DNA of 64,000 bases from Tubulanus polymorphus (taxonomy: Eukaryota > Nemertea > Palaeonemertea > Tubulaniformes > Tubulanidae): NCBI RefSeq assembly GCF_964204645.1, contig NC_134034.1, positions 12,591,962-12,655,961 of the forward strand, read 5' to 3'. The notes beneath the pieces are model-generated. The model saw only the letters and a program-made list of their open reading frames with translations. It searched no databases and was not told the DNA's origin. A program made the translations under genes and the position numbers. Within the stretch, counting starts at the first letter, position 1. The number at the start of each line of letters is the position of its first letter. Shown piece after piece: positions 60,001 through 64,000 of the stretch.

Positions 60001-63000
60001 CTATCGATGATAAATAATGATATGTCAGATTACGGCTATATGTCGCAAGGGGATCGACCTCAACCGGCCGGCGGTCAGTCGTCTGGTCAGTCGGACTGCT
60101 CCGATAATCCTTACGGTGAGCATCAACTCTACGTAGTGTGACCGCACCTCAGTACTCTAACAACTCCCCTTCCGACACCCCTACCATCTATTTTAACTAG
60201 TCCTCCTGGGACCCCGTTAATAAAATGGACCAGTTCCGTAGTTGTAATTCTAATCAGTTCATTTTCACTGTTTTAACTTTCTAAAGATAAATTGAAATCA
60301 GAACTATGGAGCTGGGTTCAGAGTTTAATACGTGGACTGTTAGCCAAATCTATAACAGTTACAAATGGCAAACTAACTAAATTTCTGATCATTATGACAT
60401 CTGGAGCGGGTTCCACTGTTTCACGGTTCTGTTCACAGAGTCGAACTGAACCGGGAACCGAGTCCGGGAGTCCTGATTCCTTGTTTTCAGTTATTTAATG
60501 CTTCACGCTGCGACGAGCTCCAAAACAAACAACCAAACGATTCTTTTTCTTTCCTTTCCGTTTTTTATTTTCGATTTATTTATTTTTTTCATTTCGTTTT
60601 CACCGTTGCCAGAAATTCTCGATCCGTTTGCGGTGGATTTATGCGACAGGTGCTGCCACCTGGAGACAATGAGCAGCAGTAGCAGTGGGGTTATCAAAGG
60701 TGCGCCGTCTAGTGGGCATGTCGTTTTACAGCATCTTATATACAATCAACGATGTAGCTCTACTTATGAAGAGAACCCTTTAAGCAGACGGCATTAAACT
60801 TTTGACCAGTCGGTTTATTGGGGTCGAGTTCTGACTGGATGAACCCCATAGAACACCTATATGAACTATTTAACCCCTCAAATTTTGCGAAATTGGATTA
60901 AGACCTGGTTTTTGTAATAACAGTGTTCTCGGACATTGTTCCCTTAAGTGACAGGGTTCTCTCAGTTGCAAGGTTCCCTGGCTGGGTTCTCTCAGTGACA
61001 GGGTTCTCTCAGTTGTAGGGTTCCCTGGCGTGACAGGGTTGGGTTCTCTAAATGAAGTAGGTTGTTACATTGTTGTTTATGGGGTAATGGTGAAAACTGC
61101 TGCATGAACCAATTCTACTCTGTCTAACTCACTCACGGCTGACTGACTGTCTCAATCTGTCCTCAAGTGTCCCTCATTGTCTAACTCAATACTGTGAGGG
61201 GCTGTCTGAATCTGTGTCCCTCATTGTCTAACTCATTACTGTGACTTGAGGGACTAAATTGTATACTGTGTCCATACTAACATCGAATCTGCTTGTAGGT
61301 TGTCTGTCTATTTAGAACCGGCCCCTCCTCCTCCCTCCTCCCTCCTCCTCCTATTCAGCCAGACAATTGCTTTATTTTCCGCTGAATATTTCTAGGTTTG
61401 CAGGTTCCCACCTATTTCACAGAAAAAAAGGAATTCTACTATTCATATATAAAACACCATTTTTTGTGAAAAGCCCAAATATTGACCTCTGGTCATTTCT
61501 CATTATGTAATCTCTGTACAGGTTATTAGCAGACGGCTAAACTCGAAATAAATATCGGATTAGAAATTCTGATTACCTGTTTAGACCCTATTATAGTCTG
61601 CTATACTCTGCCATTATATAGAGCATGATGCTTACCTATATATAAATATATATATATATATGAATCTAATGAAGTGCGTCTGTTCTCTCCTGTGCTGCCA
61701 CCTATTGATAGACGATGTCGATTCAATACGATCGTTGGATGAGTTGAAAACCTACACGTGTAACGCTAATTCTACCAACAAGTGCAATGGTAATGGTATG
61801 TCCATATGTTTCTGTGGTGTGTACCTATATTCTATTGTTGTACAATTTTTTCCGGTTTTTTTTTTCTTACATTTTTCGACGATGATCTTTTTCGTTTTTC
61901 GTACACGTGTGGAAGTCATACCAGACGGATCGCTACGCTTGATAATGTCTTCGGTTGAAATTTAGCGGCTGCGGTCGCTGAAATGTTAGTCAGACTTAAC
62001 CAGTGGATAGTTGACATAAGCCGCGATCACACGTGCATTTTTGGCCCGTGCCAAATTTGGCCCGGAACAACTGTTCACACGGTTGCCAAATGGGCCGGGG
62101 CTTGTTTGGCCCGGGCCAAAAAGTCTCCGTGTGAACGCGGCTATAGTGACAATTAAAAGTCTATTGTTACTAAGGTATTTATCCGCTGGTTATCTTTAAC
62201 CGACCTTTGAGCGACTGACCAACTGATTGGAAATAAAATGGTTTCCTTACAACGGGATCCTCTCAATTTCCTCCTATGACATCACCGATCACTGACAGTT
62301 TTGATGATGTCATAGTGGGGTTTATGAACGTGAACGTGGCCATTTTTCTGCGAGGCTTTATGCATATATACAGGGACTCGGTCGTTTATTTGTGAATCAG
62401 TCGCGATCGCTGCATTCGTTCATCGATTCACAAATATTTGAACTGAAATTGAATTTTAAAATTAACGGTCGTTTAACTGTAAAATTTAAATGTTTAGCTA
62501 GTTATCGACGTCCGCTTACTTACAGAGATATTGTCGTCCGAGACGACGCGATAAAGTTTTTTGCGTTTCAATTCTTCTATCTTTAGATGTCGAATGGTTT
62601 CTTTCGGGCCAGTTGTTCGGTCACATGACTCGAAGTTAATTCTTGATACGCGTTGTAGATCGAAGTCGCTACTGAACAACTGGTGCCCGAATCTTTAAAT
62701 TTCAGTCTTACAAATTCGTTTAAGTTTTGACTATAAACATAAAACTAAGAATTCAACTAAGAATTTCAGATTCATTTGATTAAATAAAATTTGTACCGGT
62801 AAATGTCAGAAATAAACTTGTCACGATGCTTGAATGAATTTCACATATAGGCTATATATACATGTACGCGTGCGCATAATTAGCACACTAGCGCCATCTA
62901 TCTACGACTATATGAATTAAAAGCTGATCACGTCTGCTCTGTTCTCACTGTATCTCACTCACTCTCTCACTGTTACTCCTCACTCACGCAGATCGACTCG

Positions 63001-63099
63001 GCTCGTACACTGAGTCCGTCGACGGCAGCCAGTGGTCGCTGAAAGAATCCATGAAGTCACACGACGGCGACGACCTTGACGATGACCTTGACAAACAGG
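48042..63099 (+). CDS. NOSTRIN: NOSTRIN-like F-BAR protein, body exons (3' end outside window)
   Basis: F-BAR membrane-bending adaptor; in vertebrates it moves eNOS off the plasma membrane and works in endocytosis with dynamin and N-WASP. Exons: 48042-48127, 48681-48761, 52156-52218, 52928-53009, 53101-53163, 53887-54111, 54183-54290, 54681-54800, 55485-55593, 56371-56469, 57310-57398, 59363-59491, 59971-60115, 60613-60699, 61712-61789, 62992-63099. They give 557 codons in one open frame. The F-BAR starts GFDELRRYIKSGNEFCKEV and continues through LNYAKNLSRLSSKLQKL and ALLEDINKPLKTL. A second helical region (NALYFLEQDMDIEKK, VNAMMNYLEASHYKLS) fits the HR1-like part. The last exons are acidic and Ser-rich. 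Exon 56371-56469 has a weak donor (GTCTAC), is phase 1-1 and could be optional. The expected SH3 domain should lie beyond 64000. A CIP4/FBP17-type gene is less likely. Confidence 0.88.
48755..51465. repeat. 2.7-kb minisatellite, 35-bp unit, built on a splice donor
   Basis: The unit is GTAAGAGATATAGAGGGG plus GGTTGATGTTTTATCGG, about 75 copies. The first copy overlaps the end of NOSTRIN exon 48681-48761 (TATCGG) and its donor (GTAAGAG), so most copies carry TATCGG-GTAAGAG. Variants GTAGGAG and GTAGGGG recur. Larger blocks are themselves repeated (an odd TTGATTGATGTTGTTTTATT unit at about 50346 and 50990; a GACGGGATGAGAGAG unit at about 50859 and 51429). Confidence 0.97.
51660..51830. repeat. 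CT-rich tract
   Basis: About 170 bases of CTCTCTCC-type sequence inside the NOSTRIN intron after the 35-bp array. Confidence 0.8.
53664..53804. repeat. Family B inverted-repeat element
   Basis: Starts GGGGCCAGTTGCACAGTCG and ends in its near complement with GACTTAAG arms. It abuts a related fold-back at about 53530-53662 (GTCCAGTTTCATGAAAAAG ends). Further B copies: 22424-22562, 25327-25452, 57848-57987. Confidence 0.7.
54808..55445. repeat. 40-bp minisatellite (CTCATCTCTCAAATCTCATA)
   Basis: About sixteen copies starting some ten bases after the donor of NOSTRIN exon 54681-54800 and running almost to the next acceptor at 55485. Confidence 0.95.
55806..56245. repeat. 21-bp minisatellite (GAACTGGATCCACAACTG)
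   Basis: About twenty degenerate copies carrying GGATCC and CTGCAG palindromes in the intron before exon 56371. The 21-bp period keeps frames open on both strands, giving long Trp/Ser/Cys-rich artefact frames. Confidence 0.93.
57848..58190. repeat. Family B element followed by a related fold-back
   Basis: Family B copy at 57848-57987, then a GGGCCCAGTTTCACAAG element at about 58066-58190 resembling 53530-53662. The same pair of families is adjacent in the opposite order at 53.5-53.8 kb. Confidence 0.6.
59505..59955. repeat. Four CCCCCTATGACATCATC motifs in one NOSTRIN intron
   Basis: Copies near 59508, 59752, 59829 and 59936, all in the same direction, each preceded by AAT or GACT and followed by AT-rich sequence. 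They probably mark decayed inverted-repeat elements. Confidence 0.5.
61966..62221. repeat. Family C element interrupted by a family F element
   Basis: The family C sequence GTTGACATAGTGACAATTAAAAG is split after ATA by the F element at 62019-62142; ATA is repeated on both sides. Confidence 0.75.
62019..62142. mobile_element. Inverted-repeat MITE, family F, 124-bp copy with ATA duplication
   Basis: Ends AGCCGCGATCACACG and GTGTGAACGCGGCT; internal GGCCCGGGCCAAA and TTGGCCCGTGCC. Flanked by ATA at 62016-62018 and 62143-62145. Confidence 0.8.
62267..62324. repeat. Compact inverted pair of the TGATGTCATAG motif
   Basis: CCTCCTATGACATCACC and GATGATGTCATAGTGGGG face each other 20-30 bases apart, the clearest example of this family. 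A similar pair is at about 2916-2976 in AFMID intron 9. Confidence 0.6.
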
Positions 63100-64000
63100 G
63101 TATGTCGTTATCTATATTTGGTAGGTGTTGTGAAACTCCCGTTTTTTTTTTAATTTCATTTTTCCGCCGTCGCCAGATGCACGCCGTCCAGATGCACGCA
63201 CTGTGCTAGCGTAGCAGACGCGCTGCACTGGTGCAGCAGACGCTCTCAACACTCCACGCATGTTCGTAGATGTAGTTTGATGTGATGTTTAGAACCCTTG
63301 AATCCAGTTCTTCAGTTCACACGGTTCAATGTGACTCTCTTAATGTTAAAATCAGTTCATTCGCGAATGTTTTTAATTTCGGGAGTCGAATTCTAAACCG
63401 AAGAACCGAGATTTAAAAAAAAGCATTTCAACTTTATTTGTATCATTGCAACTATTTGTGTTTGTTCATTGTCTCCGTCAATATACTACCCCTCCCCTCC
63501 TCCAGTCTGTTTCGTTTTGATTTAATCACTCCACCTATTGACAAATGATGGTACTATAAACCCGGCTATGTAACCCCCTCCCTTAGTGAATATAAGTGGC
63601 CTGTTTGTCTTGGTGATTGGTATTTTATGTCTATGTCTGATCTCAGGTTTCTGAATATATTTTTATATTTTTATTCTTGTGTTTGTAGAGGCAGCTATTG
63701 TTGTATCGATTCCCGTTTCAGTCTGTTTTTGTGTATTGCATCGAGCACGTATCACACCTATCCGTCGCACGGCTTGCTTCAACGCAACTCAGTAGAATAT
63801 TGTCTAGTTCAGAAATTCACCAAATTTTACAAAACTTTTTCTTCTTACAGAGCAGGGAATCGATAAGAATTGGTTTGATAGTTTGATTTTAATCAGTCTG
63901 GATCCAGTTTCACGGTTCGTGATTAGAATTCGACCGTTTGAGGGTTAAATCGTAAATTAAGAACTGTAGGACTGGATCCCGACAATACAGGGGCTGCGGT
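63100..64000. other. NOSTRIN intron or further exons at the window edge
   Basis: Two AG acceptors with coding-like openings exist at about 63690 (EAAIVVSIP) and 63851 (EQGIDKNWFDS), both in the right phase, but neither has a clear donor before a stop. The window ends in the first bases of a family C element. Confidence 0.3.

Overview
The window is animal nuclear DNA. Genes are split into many short exons with GT-AG borders. It holds a tRNA-Asn gene with internal Pol III boxes, a U12-type AT-AC intron, a short TTAGGG run, and many small inverted-repeat transposons and minisatellites. All recognisable proteins are conserved metazoan families. Density, intron style and repeat load suggest a marine invertebrate with TTAGGG telomeres (lophotrochozoan or invertebrate deuterostome). 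The sequence alone does not settle the phylum.

Layout. 0.4-3.1 kb (+): kynurenine formamidase (AFMID), 10 exons, complete. 5.7-16.4 kb (-): a kinesin-3 family motor of the KIF28 type, 26 exons, complete; its first intron is AT-AC. 16.9 kb (-): tRNA-Asn(GUU), lying between the divergent KIF28 and MSL1 starts. 17.1-19.9 kb (+): MSL1, scaffold of the MSL histone H4K16 acetyltransferase complex, 7 exons. 21.9-29.9 kb (-): WDR12, the PeBoW ribosome-biogenesis WD40 protein, 11 exons. Its third intron contains a complete, intronless TAF1A gene (Pol I SL1/TIF-IB subunit) on the same strand. 30-64 kb (+): a NOSTRIN-type F-BAR gene. Sixteen body exons run from 48.0 to 63.1 kb, and the gene leaves the window before its expected SH3 domain. 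Upstream, six candidate first exons spread over 17 kb all end in phase 0, which is the phase the first body exon needs.

Functional themes. WDR12 and TAF1A both serve ribosome production (60S maturation and rDNA transcription), so the nesting joins two related jobs. The other genes are unrelated housekeeping, transport and membrane-trafficking functions.

Repeats. Small palindromic elements recur across the window and are often nested in one another. They include a 221-bp pair with TAA target duplications, a family with ATA duplications, and several families whose ends resemble GGGCCAGTTG. Minisatellites cluster at intron ends of KIF28 and NOSTRIN. The largest (about 2.7 kb, 35-bp unit) has copied the 5' splice site of a NOSTRIN exon dozens of times. 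Most long open frames in 26-28, 36-38, 45, 51 and 55-56 kb are antisense or repeat artefacts and are not annotated as genes.

Exon borders were set by eye from GT-AG signals, reading-frame continuity and family resemblance recalled from memory. No alignment or search was run.
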